From Pseudomonas sp. PD9R (GTDB lineage Bacteria > Pseudomonadota > Gammaproteobacteria > Pseudomonadales > Pseudomonadaceae): DNA of 64,000 nucleotides. Each line of letters starts with the position of its first letter. The first letter of the stretch is position 1. Shown one piece after another: positions 42,966-52,755 of the stretch. The position numbers and the translations under genes are program-made. Location of the stretch: the NCBI RefSeq assembly GCF_019200975.1, contig NZ_JAHTMR010000002.1:417679-481678 (forward strand), written 5' to 3'. The notes under the pieces are model-generated. The model did no database searches, was not told the origin of the DNA, and saw nothing but the letters and a program-made list of their open reading frames with translations.

Positions 42966-45900
42966 TAGCCAGCCTCTTTAGGAGTTTCAGTGGTGTCATC
43001 CTGGTCGGCTTTTTTACGCTGACCCATGGCCGACACGGTGACGAAGAACAGTGGGACCCAGAAGATCGCCAGTACGGTGGCGGTGATCATACCGCCGATT
43101 ACCCCGGTACCGATCGCATGCTGGCTACCCGAGCCTGCGCCGGTGGATATCGCCAGTGGTACCACGCCGAGGACGAACGCGAGCGAGGTCATGATGATCG
43201 GTCGCAGACGCATGCGGCAGGCTTCGATTGCCGCATCGCGCAGGCTTCGTCCTTGCTCGTGCAGTTCCTTGGCGAATTCGACGATCAGAATGGCGTTTTT
43301 CGCCGCCAGACCGATGGTCGTCAACAGGCCCACCTGGAAGTACACGTCGTTGGACAAGCCGCGCAGGCTGGTGGCCATCAGTGCACCGATGATCCCCAGC
43401 GGCACCACCAACATCACCGCGATCGGAATCGACCAACTTTCATACAACGCCGCCAGGCACAGGAACACCATCAGCAGCGACAGGGCATACAGCGCTGGCG
43501 CTTGCGAACCGGACAGACGTTCCTCGTACGACAGGCCCGTCCAGGAAATGCCCACGCCTGCAGGCAATTTCTTGGCAATGGCTTCGACTTCAAGCATGGC
43601 TTCACCGGTGGAATAACCGGGTGCCGGGGCACCGAGGATTTCCATCGCTTCCACACCGTTGTATCGGGCCAGTTTCGGTGAACCGTAGATCCACTCACCC
43701 TTGGCGAACGCCGAGAACGGAACCATGGTGCCTTCGCGGTTGCGCACGTACCACTTCTTCAGGTCTTCGGGGCTCATACGAGCGCCGGGCTGACCTTGCA
43801 CGTAAACCTTCTTCACCCGACCGCGGTCGATGAAGTCGTTGACGTAGCTACTGCCCAGTGCGATCGACAAGGTGTTGTTGATGTCGGCGATGGTAATGCC
43901 CAGGGCACTGGCCTTCTCGTCGTCGATTTCCAATTGATATTGCGGTTCGTCGTTCAGACCGTTCGGGCGCACCTGCGACAGGACTTTGCTCTGCGCCGCC
44001 ATGCCGAGAAACTGGTTGCGAGCAGCCATCAGTTTGTCGTGACCGATACCGGCGCGGTCTTGCAGGAACACGTCGAAACCGGTGGCGTTACCCAGTTCCA
44101 GTACCGCCGGTGGTGCGAAAGCGAACACCATGGCATCACGGAAGGTGAAGAAGTGCTGCTGGGCACGGGCCGCTACTTTGAACACGTTGTTGTCGGCATT
44201 ACGTTCGCCCCACGGCTTGAGCATGATGAACGCCATACCCGAGCTCTGGCCACGGCCGGCGAAGTTGAAGCCGGTCACGGTAAACACCGAGTTCACCGCA
44301 TCGCCTTCACCGCCATCCTTGCCCGGACGCAGCAGGAATTCACGCATCTGGTCGACGACCACTTGAGTACGCTGGGCAGTCGAACCGGCCGGGGTCTGCA
44401 CTTGGGCGAACAGTACACCTTGGTCTTCTTCCGGCAGGAACGCCGTTGGAATGCGGGTGAACAGCCAGATCATGCCAACGATGATGAGCAAGTACGCCAG
44501 CAGATACGGGGCCTTGTGCGCGAGCATATTGCCCACGCCGCGCTCGTAGCTGCGCACGCCTCGGTCAAAGTTACGGTTGAACCAGCCGAAGAAACCGCGT
44601 TTCGGCGTACCGTGCTCACCTTTCGGAATCGGCTTGAGCAGGGTGGCGCAGAGCGCCGGGGTGAAGATCAGCGCAACCATTACCGACAGGGCCATGGCCG
44701 AGACGATGGTGATCGAGAACTGCTTGTAGATCACACCGGTGGACCCGCTGAAGAACGCCATTGGCAGCAATACCGCCGACAGCACCAGGGCGATACCGAC
44801 CAGTGCACCCTGGATCTGCCCCATGGATTTCTTGGTGGCCTCCTTGGGTGACAGGCCTTCCTCACTCATCACCCGTTCGACGTTTTCCACCACGACGATG
44901 GCGTCGTCCACCAGCAAGCCGATAGCCAGGACCATACCGAACATGGTCAGGGTGTTGATGCTGAAACCGGCTGCCGCGAGGATGCCGAACGTACCCAGCA
45001 ACACCACTGGCACGGTCATCGTGGTGATGACGGTGGCGCGGAAGTTTTGCAGGAACAGGAACATCACCAGGAACACCAGCACGATCGCTTCGACCAGGGT
45101 TTCAACCACACCCTTGATCGATTCGGTCACCACTGGAGTGGTGTCGTACGGGAACACCACTTCCATCCCTTGCGGGAAGAACGGCTTGAGGTTGTCGATG
45201 GTTTTGCGCAGGGCTTTGGCGGTGTCGAGGGCGTTGGCACCGTTGGCCAGTTTCACTGCCAGACCGGAAGCCGGGGCGCCGTTGAACTGAGCGTTGATGC
45301 TGTAGTTCTCACCACCCAGACCGACATCGGCGACATCTTTCAAGCGAACCTGAGAGCCGTCCTTGTTGACCTTGAGCAGGATTTTATTGAACTGCTCAGC
45401 GGTCTGCAGGCGGGTCTTGCCGATGATCGTCGCGTTCAGCTGTGTGCCAGGCAGGGCGGGCAGGCCGCCGAGTTGGCCGGACGAGATCTGCACGTTTTGT
45501 GCGGCGATTGCGGTTTTCACATCCACCGGAGTCAGGTTGAAGTTGTTCAACTTGGCCGGGTCGAGCCAGATACGCATGGCGTACTGGGAGCCGAACACCT
45601 GGAAGTCACCGACACCGGCGGTCCGCGAGATCGGGTCCTGCATGTTGGACACGATGTAGTTGGACAGGTCGTCCTTGGTCATGCTGCCGTCACGCGATAC
45701 CACGCCGATTACCAGCAGGAAGTTTTTCACTGCCTTGGTCACGCGGATACCCTGTTGCTGCACTTCTTGCGGCAGCAGCGGGGTGGCCAGGTTCAGTTTG
45801 TTCTGGACCTGAACCTGCGCGGTATCGGAGTTGGTGCCTTGCTCGAAGGTCGCGGTGATGGTCATGGTGCCGTCGGAGTTACTTTCCGACGAGACATAAC

Positions 45901-46126
45901 GCAGGTTGTCGATACCGTTGAGCTGTTGCTCGATCACTTGCACCACGGTGTCCTGCACGGTTTGTGCGGACGCGCCTGGGTAAGTCACCTGAATCGCAAT
46001 GGCCGGTGGCGCAATGCTCGGGTATTGGTTGATTGGCAGTCTGAGAATCGAGAGTGCCCCGACCAGCATGATCACCAGGGCAATTACCCAGGCGAAAATC
46101 GGACGGTCGATAAAAAATTTCGACAT
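42965..46126 (-). CDS. ttgB: RND efflux inner-membrane transporter (TtgB/EmhB/MexB)
   Basis: The 1053-residue transporter starts [20 protein letters not shown]. The hydrophobe/amphiphile efflux family marks are present: the proton-relay aspartates in [18 protein letters not shown] (near 407-408), the porter domain, and the C-terminal [21 protein letters not shown]. It exports antibiotics and solvents with the adaptor and OprM-type channel. Only three bases separate the ttgA stop and this start. Confidence 0.96.
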   Translation of the reverse strand: MSKFFIDRPIFAWVIALVIMLVGALSILRLPINQYPSIAPPAIAIQVTYPGASAQTVQDTVVQVIEQQLNGIDNLRYVSSESNSDGTMTITATFEQGTNSDTAQVQVQNKLNLATPLLPQEVQQQGIRVTKAVKNFLLVIGVVSRDGSMTKDDLSNYIVSNMQDPISRTAGVGDFQVFGSQYAMRIWLDPAKLNNFNLTPVDVKTAIAAQNVQISSGQLGGLPALPGTQLNATIIGKTRLQTAEQFNKILLKVNKDGSQVRLKDVADVGLGGENYSINAQFNGAPASGLAVKLANGANALDTAKALRKTIDNLKPFFPQGMEVVFPYDTTPVVTESIKGVVETLVEAIVLVFLVMFLFLQNFRATVITTMTVPVVLLGTFGILAAAGFSINTLTMFGMVLAIGLLVDDAIVVVENVERVMSEEGLSPKEATKKSMGQIQGALVGIALVLSAVLLPMAFFSGSTGVIYKQFSITIVSAMALSVMVALIFTPALCATLLKPIPKGEHGTPKRGFFGWFNRNFDRGVRSYERGVGNMLAHKAPYLLAYLLIIVGMIWLFTRIPTAFLPEEDQGVLFAQVQTPAGSTAQRTQVVVDQMREFLLRPGKDGGEGDAVNSVFTVTGFNFAGRGQSSGMAFIMLKPWGERNADNNVFKVAARAQQHFFTFRDAMVFAFAPPAVLELGNATGFDVFLQDRAGIGHDKLMAARNQFLGMAAQSKVLSQVRPNGLNDEPQYQLEIDDEKASALGITIADINNTLSIALGSSYVNDFIDRGRVKKVYVQGQPGARMSPEDLKKWYVRNREGTMVPFSAFAKGEWIYGSPKLARYNGVEAMEILGAPAPGYSTGEAMLEVEAIAKKLPAGVGISWTGLSYEERLSGSQAPALYALSLLMVFLCLAALYESWSIPIAVMLVVPLGIIGALMATSLRGLSNDVYFQVGLLTTIGLAAKNAILIVEFAKELHEQGRSLRDAAIEACRMRLRPIIMTSLAFVLGVVPLAISTGAGSGSQHAIGTGVIGGMITATVLAIFWVPLFFVTVSAMGQRKKADQDDTTETPKEAG

Positions 46127-46129
46127 GGT

Positions 46130-47287
46130 TTACTCCCCTTTGCCGCTGGAAGCCTTGTCAGCTGCCTGTGCGGGGGCCGGGTTCTTTGCGCCAACGTTGG
46201 TCGCCTCACTGGCTTTGACTTCGATGCCAGGTTTGACGAATTGCAGCCCTTCGGTGATCAGGCGATCGCCGGCCTTCAGGCCGTCCTCGATCAGCCATTG
46301 GCTGCCGACGGTGCGGCTGGCCTTGAGCTGACGCAGTTCGACTTTGTTGTCCGGGCCAACGACCAGTGCGGTCGGGGCGCCTTTTAGATCGCGGGTCACG
46401 CCTTGCTGTGGAGCCAGAATCGCGGCGCTGTTTACACCGGCTTGCAATTGAGCATGCACAAACATGCCTGGCAGCAGGGTATGGTCCGGGTTCGGGAACA
46501 CAGCGCGCAGAGTTACGGAGCCGGTGGTCTGATCGACCGAGACTTCGGAGAATTCGAGTTTGCCGTCCAGTTTGTACTGGCTGCCGTCTTCGAGGGTCAA
46601 CTTGACTGTCGCGGCGTTGTCGCCGGCCTTTTGCAGGCGGCCGCTTTCCAGCTCCCGGCGCAGCTCAAGCAGCTCGACCGAGGACTGAGTGACGTCAACG
46701 TAGATCGGGTCGATTTGCTGAATCACCGCCATTGCGTCGACTTGGGCATTGCTGACCAGCGCGCCTTCGGTGACCGAAGAACGGCCGATGCGGCCGGTGA
46801 GCGGGGCGTAGACTTTGGTGTAGCGCACATTGATCTGGGCGGTTTGCAGCGCGGCTTCCGATTGCAGGCGGTTGGCCACGGCGGTGTCGTATTCCTGACG
46901 GCTGACGGCCTGCTCATCGACCAGTTGCTTGTAGCGGTCGGAAATCGACTTGGTCGAACGCAGGTTGGCTTCGGCACTCTTCTGCGTCGCCTCGTAGACC
47001 GACGGATCGATCTGGTACAGCTGCTGGCCAGACTTGACGTCGCTGCCTTCCTTGAACAGGCGCTTGAGAATGATGCCGTTGACCTGCGGGCGAACTTCAG
47101 CAATGCGGAACGCACTGGTACGTCCCGGAAGCTCGGAAGTCAGGGTGAAGGCTTGGGGTTGCAGGGTAACGACGCCGACCTGAGGCGGTGGTGCGGCCGG
47201 AGCTGCCTCTTCTTTTTTACATCCACTGAGCAGCGATGCCAGGGCGACGGCGGCGACCAGGGCGGTAACAGCTGGCTTGAATTGCAT
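46130..47287 (-). CDS. ttgA: RND efflux periplasmic adaptor (TtgA/EmhA/MexA)
   Basis: This 385-residue membrane fusion protein starts at ATG 47287 (MQFKPAVTALVAAVALASLL). The lipobox is LLSGC with Cys 24. The lipoyl/hairpin region (GRTSAFRIAEVRPQVNGIIL ... VYAPLTGRIGRSSV) and C-terminal beta barrel are typical of MexA. First gene of the operon, read from the region that carries the TtgR-like operator. Confidence 0.95.
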   Translation of the reverse strand: MQFKPAVTALVAAVALASLLSGCKKEEAAPAAPPPQVGVVTLQPQAFTLTSELPGRTSAFRIAEVRPQVNGIILKRLFKEGSDVKSGQQLYQIDPSVYEATQKSAEANLRSTKSISDRYKQLVDEQAVSRQEYDTAVANRLQSEAALQTAQINVRYTKVYAPLTGRIGRSSVTEGALVSNAQVDAMAVIQQIDPIYVDVTQSSVELLELRRELESGRLQKAGDNAATVKLTLEDGSQYKLDGKLEFSEVSVDQTTGSVTLRAVFPNPDHTLLPGMFVHAQLQAGVNSAAILAPQQGVTRDLKGAPTALVVGPDNKVELRQLKASRTVGSQWLIEDGLKAGDRLITEGLQFVKPGIEVKASEATNVGAKNPAPAQAADKASSGKGE

Positions 47288-47376
47288 GAAGATCCTCGGG
47301 TCAGGCGCGCAAAACACGCACAAGAAAAGATGGAAGGTTAAAAAATGGGTGCCGGGTGGATAAGTAGCATGCTAAT

Positions 47377-47410
47377 GAATATACTTACGTTCACGGCTGT
47401 TTGTAAATAC
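47377..47410. promoter_or_regulatory. TtgR-like operator between ttgA and ttgR
   Basis: GAATATACTTACGTTCACGG followed by CTGTTTGTAAATAC closely matches the reverse complement of the TtgR operator of P. putida (ATTTACAAACAACCATGAAT...GTATATTC, recalled), with a few changes in the middle. It overlaps where the divergent promoters should lie. Confidence 0.75.
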
Positions 47411-47554
47411 CTTGACTGTGTATGCACGCCGTTACAGACGCCGCTGGAAGGTTGGAATTGTAGGCCCGGGGACGATACCCAAGAGCGCTCGCCCCACTTT
47501 TATTCAGCTGATATTCAGACATCGCTGAAGCATCCTGATTGAGGTTGTACTGCC

Positions 47555-48187
47555 ATGGTCCGTCGTACCAAAGAGGAAGCTCAAGAAACCCGCAGTCAGA
47601 TACTCGAAGCGGCCGAAAAAGCCTTTTATGAAAGGGGCGTGGCGCGCACGACACTGGCGGACATCGCGACCCTGGCCGGCGTCACTCGCGGGGCTATCTA
47701 TTGGCATTTCAGCAACAAGGCGGACCTGGTCCAGGCCATGCTGGATTCCTTGCATGAGCCACTGGACGAAATGGCCAAGGCCAGCGAGAGCGAGGATGAA
47801 CTCGACCCACTGGGTTGCATGCGCGAACTGTTGATTCATTTGTTTCATCAAGTTGCCATGGACCCGAAAACCCGACGCATCAATGAGATTCTTTTTCATA
47901 AGTGCGAATTCACCGATGAAATGTGCGACCTGCGCCAGCAGCGCCGCGAGGTCAGCCTCGACTGCAACGTACGCATCGCCCTGGCCCTGACCAATGCGGT
48001 GAATCGCGGGCAACTGCCGGAAAACCTCGACACCGCCCGTGCGGCCATCTGCTTGCATGGTTACATTGATGGCATGTTGTATCAGTGGCTATTGGCCCCC
48101 GACAGTTTTGAACTGCATACCGAGGCAGAACGTTGGGTCGATGCCGGGTTGGACATGCTGCGCCTGAGCCCCAGCCTGCGTAAGTGA
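47555..48187 (+). CDS. ttgR: TetR-family repressor of the efflux operon (TtgR)
   Basis: The 210-residue protein (ATG 47555), the same length as TtgR, has the TetR helix-turn-helix at ~28-50 ([21 protein letters not shown]). The ligand-binding half contains [20 protein letters not shown], as in TtgR/AcrR. TtgR represses both its own gene and ttgABC and is released by flavonoids, chloramphenicol and other drugs. Divergent from ttgA. Confidence 0.93.
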   Translation: MVRRTKEEAQETRSQILEAAEKAFYERGVARTTLADIATLAGVTRGAIYWHFSNKADLVQAMLDSLHEPLDEMAKASESEDELDPLGCMRELLIHLFHQVAMDPKTRRINEILFHKCEFTDEMCDLRQQRREVSLDCNVRIALALTNAVNRGQLPENLDTARAAICLHGYIDGMLYQWLLAPDSFELHTEAERWVDAGLDMLRLSPSLRK

Positions 48188-48368
48188 AACAAAATGCTTA
48201 ATCGGTTTCGCGTGTGTCAACCGCTGGTTCTGTAAATGAACAGTTCTTCACCCGTTCTGAGGTGATGGGGTGCTTTTATATACGCACACTCGCCGGGTTT
48301 ACAGGTAGCAAGCTCAGTATTTTGTAGGAATTTTGTGTCGCCAGTGTGGCGAATCATTGCGCCGCCCC

Positions 48369-48468
48369 TGTAGGAGCTGCCGAAGGCTGCGATATTTTGA
48401 TCTTCAGCAATGGCCATATCACCAAATCAAGATCAAAAGATCGCAGCTTGCGGCAGCTCCTACAGGGG
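48369..48468. repeat. Paired REP element, arms of mixed type
   Basis: The left arm TGTAGGAGCTGCCGAAGGCTGCGATATTTTGATC is the CCGAAGG type with one change, while the right arm GATCAAAAGATCGCAGCTTGCGG is of the other type with a change. The arms are ~30 bp apart. Confidence 0.85.
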
Positions 48469-48478
48469 CCGTGTTCAA

Positions 48479-48513
48479 CAAAAAGCCCCGGCTCTTTCGA
48501 GTCGGGGCTTTTT
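48479..48513 (-). terminator. Terminator of the ArsR-MFS-xenB operon
   Basis: AAAAAGCCCCGGCTC-TTTC-GAGTCGGGGCTTTTT is a nearly perfect stem with T-run on the minus strand, 20 bases after the xenB stop. Confidence 0.88.
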
Positions 48514-48532
48514 GCATTTCAACGGGTGAAGC

Positions 48533-49582
48533 TTACAGCGTCGGATAATCGATGTAGCCGACCGGGCCTTTTGCGTAGAACAGTTCCGGATGTGCTTCGT
48601 TCAGCGGTGCATCGGCTTTCAGGCGCGCCGGCAGATCCGGGTTGGCAATAAATGGCACGCCGAAGGCGACGGCATCAGCCTTGCCAGCGGCCAGCCAGGC
48701 GTTGGCGCTGTCTTTGGAGAAGCGTTCGTTGATGATGTACGGGCCGCCGAAGGCTTCTTTGATTTGCGGGCCGAGGCTATCAGCGCCTTCTTTTTCGCGG
48801 GAGCAGATAAACGCGATGCCGCGCTTACCCAGCTCACGAGCCACGTAGGTGAAGGTTTCCGCCAGGTTGTCGTCGCCCATGTCGTGGGAGTCGGCACGCG
48901 GCGACAGGTGCACGCCAACGCGGCCGGCACCCCAGATTTCGATGGCGGCGTCGGTCACTTCCAGCAACAGGCGCGCACGGTTTTCCAGGGAGCCGCCGTA
49001 GTTGTCGGTGCGCTGGTTGGTGCTGCTTTGCAGGAACTGGTCGAGCAAGTAGCCGTTGGCGCCGTGGATTTCCACGCCATCGAAACCGGCAGCCTTGGCG
49101 TTCTCGGCACCCACGCGGTAAGCGTCGACGATGTCGGCGATTTCAGCGGTTTCCAGCGCGCGCGGCGTCGGGTAGTCAGACAGTGGGCGAACCAGGCTGA
49201 CGTGGCCTTTTGGCTGGATGGCGCTCGGTGCGACCGGCGCTTCACCGCCCAGGTACGACGAGTGCGATACCCGGCCCACGTGCCACAGTTGCAGGAAAAT
49301 CTTGCCGCCCGCGCCGTGGATTGCTTTGGTCACGTTGGCCCAGCCACGCACCTGGTCGTTGGACCAGATGCCCGGGGTGTCCGGGTAGCCGACGCCCATC
49401 GGCGTGACCGAAGTGGCCTCGCTGAGGATCAGGCCGGCGGAGGCGCGTTGTACGTAGTACTCGGCCATCAGCGCGTTCGGCACGCGGCCTTCGTCGGCGC
49501 GGCAGCGGGTCAGCGGAGCCATGATGATGCGGTTGGCCAACTCGAGGTCGCCCAGTTTGATCGGATCGAAAATAGTCGTCAT
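48533..49582 (-). CDS. xenB: Xenobiotic reductase B, old-yellow-enzyme family
   Basis: The 349-residue protein, exactly the XenB length, starts at ATG 49582 (MTTIFDPIKLGDLELANRII). It is an FMN TIM-barrel enzyme: MAPLTRCRADEGRVP binds flavin, EIHGANGYLLDQFLQ gives the active-site His-Asn pair, and the end ELFYAKGPVGYIDYPTL is characteristic. XenB of P. fluorescens and P. putida reduces nitroglycerin and nitroaromatics with NADPH; physiological substrates are electrophilic enones or quinones. Last gene of a three-gene operon. Confidence 0.93.
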   Translation of the reverse strand: MTTIFDPIKLGDLELANRIIMAPLTRCRADEGRVPNALMAEYYVQRASAGLILSEATSVTPMGVGYPDTPGIWSNDQVRGWANVTKAIHGAGGKIFLQLWHVGRVSHSSYLGGEAPVAPSAIQPKGHVSLVRPLSDYPTPRALETAEIADIVDAYRVGAENAKAAGFDGVEIHGANGYLLDQFLQSSTNQRTDNYGGSLENRARLLLEVTDAAIEIWGAGRVGVHLSPRADSHDMGDDNLAETFTYVARELGKRGIAFICSREKEGADSLGPQIKEAFGGPYIINERFSKDSANAWLAAGKADAVAFGVPFIANPDLPARLKADAPLNEAHPELFYAKGPVGYIDYPTL

Positions 49583-49610
49583 GCAATACAACCCTTGTGA
49601 GGTAAGTGAA

Positions 49611-50777
49611 TCAGTTAGTAGCCGGGGCCAGTTCGGGATCGCCGCTCTGGCGGAAAGTGATCAGGGTCAGCAGCAGGGCGAGCACCGCCAGTGCGCCTGC
49701 CGCGAGCGGCACGCTGGTCAGGCCGAAACCGTGGGCGATGACGCTGCCGCCGACCCAGGCGCCCAAGGCGTTGCCGACGTTGAAAGCGCCGATATTCAGG
49801 GTCGAAACCAGGTTCGGTGCAGCCTTGCCATAGGTCACTACGTTGACTTGCAGCGCCGGCACGGCGGCGAAACAAGCGGTGGCCCAGAGGAACAGAGTGA
49901 TTTCGGTTGGGATGAGCGCGACGCTGGTCCAGGTCAATACGGTGGAGATCACCGCCATGGCGATGAACACGCCAATCAGCGTTGCCGCCAAACCTTTGTC
50001 TGCCAGCTTGCCGCCGATGATGTTGCCGACGGTCAGGCCCAGGCCGATGAGCATCAGGGTCCAGGTCACGCCACGGGGCGAGACGCCGGTGACTTCGCCC
50101 AGCAGCGGCGCGACGTAGGTAAAGAGGGTGAACACTGAGGCCGCGAACAGTGCCGTCATGCTGAGGGACAACCAGATGCCAGCCCCCTTGAGCGCTGCCA
50201 GTTCGGCGCGCATGTCGAGTTTCTCTTCATCACGCTTGGCGGGCAGGAAGCGGATCAGGCCGATCAGTGCAATCACACCAATCACTGTCACGGCCCAGAA
50301 GGTCGAGCGCCAGCCCGCTTGCTGACCGAGCGCGGTGCCCAGTGGAACGCCAAGCACGTTGGCCAGGGTCAGGCCGGTGAACATCAGGGCCACGGCGGAA
50401 GCGCGTTTGTTGGCCGGCACCAGGCCTGCCGCCACCACAGAGCCAATACCGAAGAAGGCACCGTGGCACAGGGCCGTCACCACGCGGGCGATCATCAGCA
50501 CGTTGTAATCGCTGGCTACCGCACAAAGCAGGTTGCCGATAATGAAGATGCCCATCAGCGCGACCAAAGCGGCCTTGCGCGGCAGTTTGGCGGTGGCCAG
50601 CGCCATGAACGGCGCGCCGATGGCCACGCCCAAGGCGTAAACGGTCACCAGCCAGCCGGCACCGGGGATCGACACACCAAGGTCCGCCGCCACATCAGGC
50701 AGCAAGCCCATGATGACGAACTCGGTGGTGCCGATGGCGAAGGCGCTCAAGGCCAGAATGAGTAGCGAGAGGGGCAT
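49611..50777 (-). CDS. MFS transporter, DHA1 family
   Basis: The 388-residue carrier has 12 membrane segments and the drug:H+ antiporter look: AFAIGTTEFVIMGLLPDVAADL in helix 1, APFMALATAKLPRKAALV (A motif), and VLGVPLGTALGQQAGWRSTFW (C motif of antiporters, helix 5). Members such as AraJ or YdhP export sugars or drugs. It lies between the ArsR regulator and xenB, 28 bases from the latter, so it probably exports toxic compounds or their products. Confidence 0.88.
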   Translation of the reverse strand: MPLSLLILALSAFAIGTTEFVIMGLLPDVAADLGVSIPGAGWLVTVYALGVAIGAPFMALATAKLPRKAALVALMGIFIIGNLLCAVASDYNVLMIARVVTALCHGAFFGIGSVVAAGLVPANKRASAVALMFTGLTLANVLGVPLGTALGQQAGWRSTFWAVTVIGVIALIGLIRFLPAKRDEEKLDMRAELAALKGAGIWLSLSMTALFAASVFTLFTYVAPLLGEVTGVSPRGVTWTLMLIGLGLTVGNIIGGKLADKGLAATLIGVFIAMAVISTVLTWTSVALIPTEITLFLWATACFAAVPALQVNVVTYGKAAPNLVSTLNIGAFNVGNALGAWVGGSVIAHGFGLTSVPLAAGALAVLALLLTLITFRQSGDPELAPATN

Positions 50778-50812
50778 TGTGTAATTCCTTTTCGGCTGAC
50801 TGACGTAAAGGG

Positions 50813-51115
50813 TCAGAGCTCTTTGCTGAAGGTTTCGAGGAACGCCTGAATGGTTTCTTCATTGCGCTTGAAAAAATGCCACTGGCCGACTTTGCGGCTG
50901 CTAATCAGGCCGGCGCGTTGCAGCGTCGCCAGGTGTGCGGACACCGTGGACTGCGACAGACCGCAACGTTGATCGATCTGCCCGGCGCAAACGCCGTGCT
51001 CGTTGCTGTGGGACTGGTCTGGAAATTCGACGTCCGGGTCCTTGAGCCAGTGCAGGATTTCTCGCCGTACCGGGTGCGCCAGGGCTTTTATTATTTCGTC
51101 GAGATTGAGGGTCAT
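50813..51115 (-). CDS. ArsR-type winged-helix regulator
   Basis: The 100-residue protein has the ArsR/SmtB DNA-binding core LAHPVRREILHWLKDP and CGLSQSTVSAHLATLQRAGLI (~50-70), with the wing KVGQWHFFKRNE. Two cysteines (VCAGQIDQRCG) lie just before the recognition helix. They could sense thiol-reactive or electrophilic compounds, which would fit control of xenB. First gene of the operon; palindromes lie upstream. Confidence 0.88.
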   Translation of the reverse strand: MTLNLDEIIKALAHPVRREILHWLKDPDVEFPDQSHSNEHGVCAGQIDQRCGLSQSTVSAHLATLQRAGLISSRKVGQWHFFKRNEETIQAFLETFSKEL

Positions 51116-51140
51116 GGTGTGGGCTCGTGATGAGTAAAAC

Positions 51141-51193
51141 GCTATATCGCGATGGGGCGAACTTTAAATCGGTATTTCGCGATATACAAATAT
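51141..51193. promoter_or_regulatory. Inverted CTATATCGCGAT / TTCGCGATATA repeats
   Basis: CTATATCGCGAT near 51142 and TTTCGCGATATA near 51176 are inverted copies about 22 bp apart. They lie 25-75 bases upstream of the ArsR gene and share the CGATATA core of the palindrome at 51214. Confidence 0.45.
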
Positions 51194-51213
51194 GATTTGG
51201 CTCTGACCAACTC

Positions 51214-51235
51214 ATAATTCGATATATCGAGTTAT
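51214..51235. promoter_or_regulatory. 22-bp near-perfect palindrome, candidate ArsR-type operator
   Basis: ATAATTCGATATATCGAGTTAT is symmetric at all but one base pair. It lies ~100 bases upstream of the ArsR start and ~50 bases before the divergent acpH gene, so it could affect both. Confidence 0.5.
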
Positions 51236-51285
51236 AACGATACATGGATTGTAACGATGCAAGAGGGCAGTGCTAAGCTGCGCCC

Positions 51286-51855
51286 ATGAACTATCTCGCA
51301 CATCTACACCTCGGTGGCCAGCGTCCCGGTCAATGGCTCGGCAGTCTGTATGGCGACTTCGTCAAAGGACGGCTGCAAGGGCAGTTCGATCCCGAGATCG
51401 AGGCGGCCATCCAGTTGCATCGCAGCATCGACGTATTCACCGACCGCCATCCGTTGGTGGATGTTTCGTTGTCGCGGTTTTCCCTGACGCGTCGGCGCTA
51501 TGCCGGGATCGTCCTCGACGTGTTCTTCGACCATTGCCTGGCGCGGGACTGGGCGCTGTATGCGGACCGGCCGCTGGAGCAATTCACCTCGGACGTGTAC
51601 CGGGTGCTGTCCAACCAACCGCAACTGCCGGAGCGCCTGGCGAAGATTGTGCCGCACATGGTGGCCAATGACTGGTTGGGGTCGTACCAGGCGTTTGAAG
51701 TGCTGGATCAGGTGTTGCGGGGGATTTCCCGGCGCCTGACCCGGCCGGAAGAACTGGCTGCTGCGATGCAGGAATTGCGGACGTTGTATGAGCCGTTGAG
51801 CGAGGATTTCAGATTGTTCTATCCGCAACTGCAGGATTTTGCCAGGAACCGATGA
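51286..51855 (+). CDS. acpH: Acyl carrier protein phosphodiesterase AcpH
   Basis: The 189-residue protein begins MNYLAHLHLGG, the characteristic AcpH start. It has the HD-type metal residues in GSLYGDFVKG, QLHRSIDVFTDRHP and DVFFDHCLARDW, typical of the DUF479 family. AcpH removes the 4'-phosphopantetheine arm from holo-ACP. The ribosome-binding sequence is weak. It is followed by a REP and the convergent olsBA genes. Confidence 0.92.
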   Translation: MNYLAHLHLGGQRPGQWLGSLYGDFVKGRLQGQFDPEIEAAIQLHRSIDVFTDRHPLVDVSLSRFSLTRRRYAGIVLDVFFDHCLARDWALYADRPLEQFTSDVYRVLSNQPQLPERLAKIVPHMVANDWLGSYQAFEVLDQVLRGISRRLTRPEELAAAMQELRTLYEPLSEDFRLFYPQLQDFARNR

Positions 51856-51865
51856 CATCAATCTC

Positions 51866-51956
51866 TGTAGGAGCGAGGCTTGCCCGCGAAGGGAACGCCT
51901 CGGTGTAATGAGACACCGCGTTATCGTTCTTCGCGGGCAAGCCTCGCTCCTACAAG
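51866..51956. repeat. Paired REP element, third family (GCGAGGCTTGCCCGCGAAG)
   Basis: TGTAGGAGCGAGGCTTGCCCGCGAAG and CTTCGCGGGCAAGCCTCGCTCCTACA are perfect inverted arms ~40 bp apart, between convergent acpH and olsA. It is the only copy of this family in the window. Confidence 0.9.
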
Positions 51957-51960
51957 AGCC

Positions 51961-52755
51961 TTATGCGGCGATCAGCTCGCCGGTACGCCGTGGTTCAGCA
52001 GGTTTGGCAACATCACCAAACAACACTTTCTGCACCGCCTGCTGCGCTTCGAACGCCAGCGCCGCACGCTCCCGTCCTTGGCATTCGATCGGCTTGAGCA
52101 GATGAATCTCCACCTCGCCGCGGTCGTTGGCAAACAAGCGCATCAGGTGCGACAACAAATCATCATCGCCAATGAACGGTGCCAGCGTGTCGGGTTCACC
52201 GTCGCGCACATAACGGATCGCCACCGGTTGCAGTGCCACTTCAGAGTCGATGGCCGCTGACAACAAACGACCGTGGAAAGTACGCAACGAACGGCCATCA
52301 GTGGTGGTGCCTTCCGGGAACATCAGCAGCGGATGTTCCTGCTCCAGGTGACGGGTCATCTGTTTGCGAATCAACTGACTGTCGCCCGAGCCGCGGCGAA
52401 TAAACAGACTGCCGGCCTTGGCCGCCAACCAGCCAGCCACCGGCCAGGTGCGCACTTCGGCCTTGGACAGGAACGACAACGGCGTGAGCATTCCCAGCAA
52501 CGGGATATCGGTCCAGGACACATGATTGCTGACCCACAGCATCGGCGTCTTCGGCAGCTCACCGTGAACGGTTACGTTGAAGGGCAGGGCATTGCTCAAC
52601 CGCGCCATGAAAAACCGTGACCAGCGCTGGCGACGCACCATCGAATGGGCCAGCCCCAAGCGCTCAAACACGCCGAACAGAGTGGCCATGCTCAGGCCGA
52701 GCGCGACTACCAGCAGCACTCGCGCAATTCGCGCGTACACGCGCAATCGACTCAT
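51961..52755 (-). CDS. olsA: Lyso-ornithine lipid acyltransferase OlsA (PlsC-type)
   Basis: This 264-residue acyltransferase starts at ATG 52755, overlapping the olsB stop by one base (TAATG). An N-terminal membrane helix (~10-28) anchors it. The PlsC active site NHVSWTD (~75-81) and the substrate motif FPEGTTTDG (~150) are intact. OlsA adds the second fatty acid to lyso-ornithine lipid made by OlsB. The linked olsB gene, the same pair as in P. aeruginosa, favours this over a general PlsC. Confidence 0.88.
   Translation of the reverse strand: MSRLRVYARIARVLLVVALGLSMATLFGVFERLGLAHSMVRRQRWSRFFMARLSNALPFNVTVHGELPKTPMLWVSNHVSWTDIPLLGMLTPLSFLSKAEVRTWPVAGWLAAKAGSLFIRRGSGDSQLIRKQMTRHLEQEHPLLMFPEGTTTDGRSLRTFHGRLLSAAIDSEVALQPVAIRYVRDGEPDTLAPFIGDDDLLSHLMRLFANDRGEVEIHLLKPIECQGRERAALAFEAQQAVQKVLFGDVAKPAEPRRTGELIAA

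Larger units (their letters stand above)
48188..48532. other. Intergenic region between ttgR and xenB
   Basis: This 345-base stretch between convergent genes holds a REP pair and the xenB terminator. The remaining ~180 bases after ttgR hold no gene or motif I can support. Confidence 0.6.
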
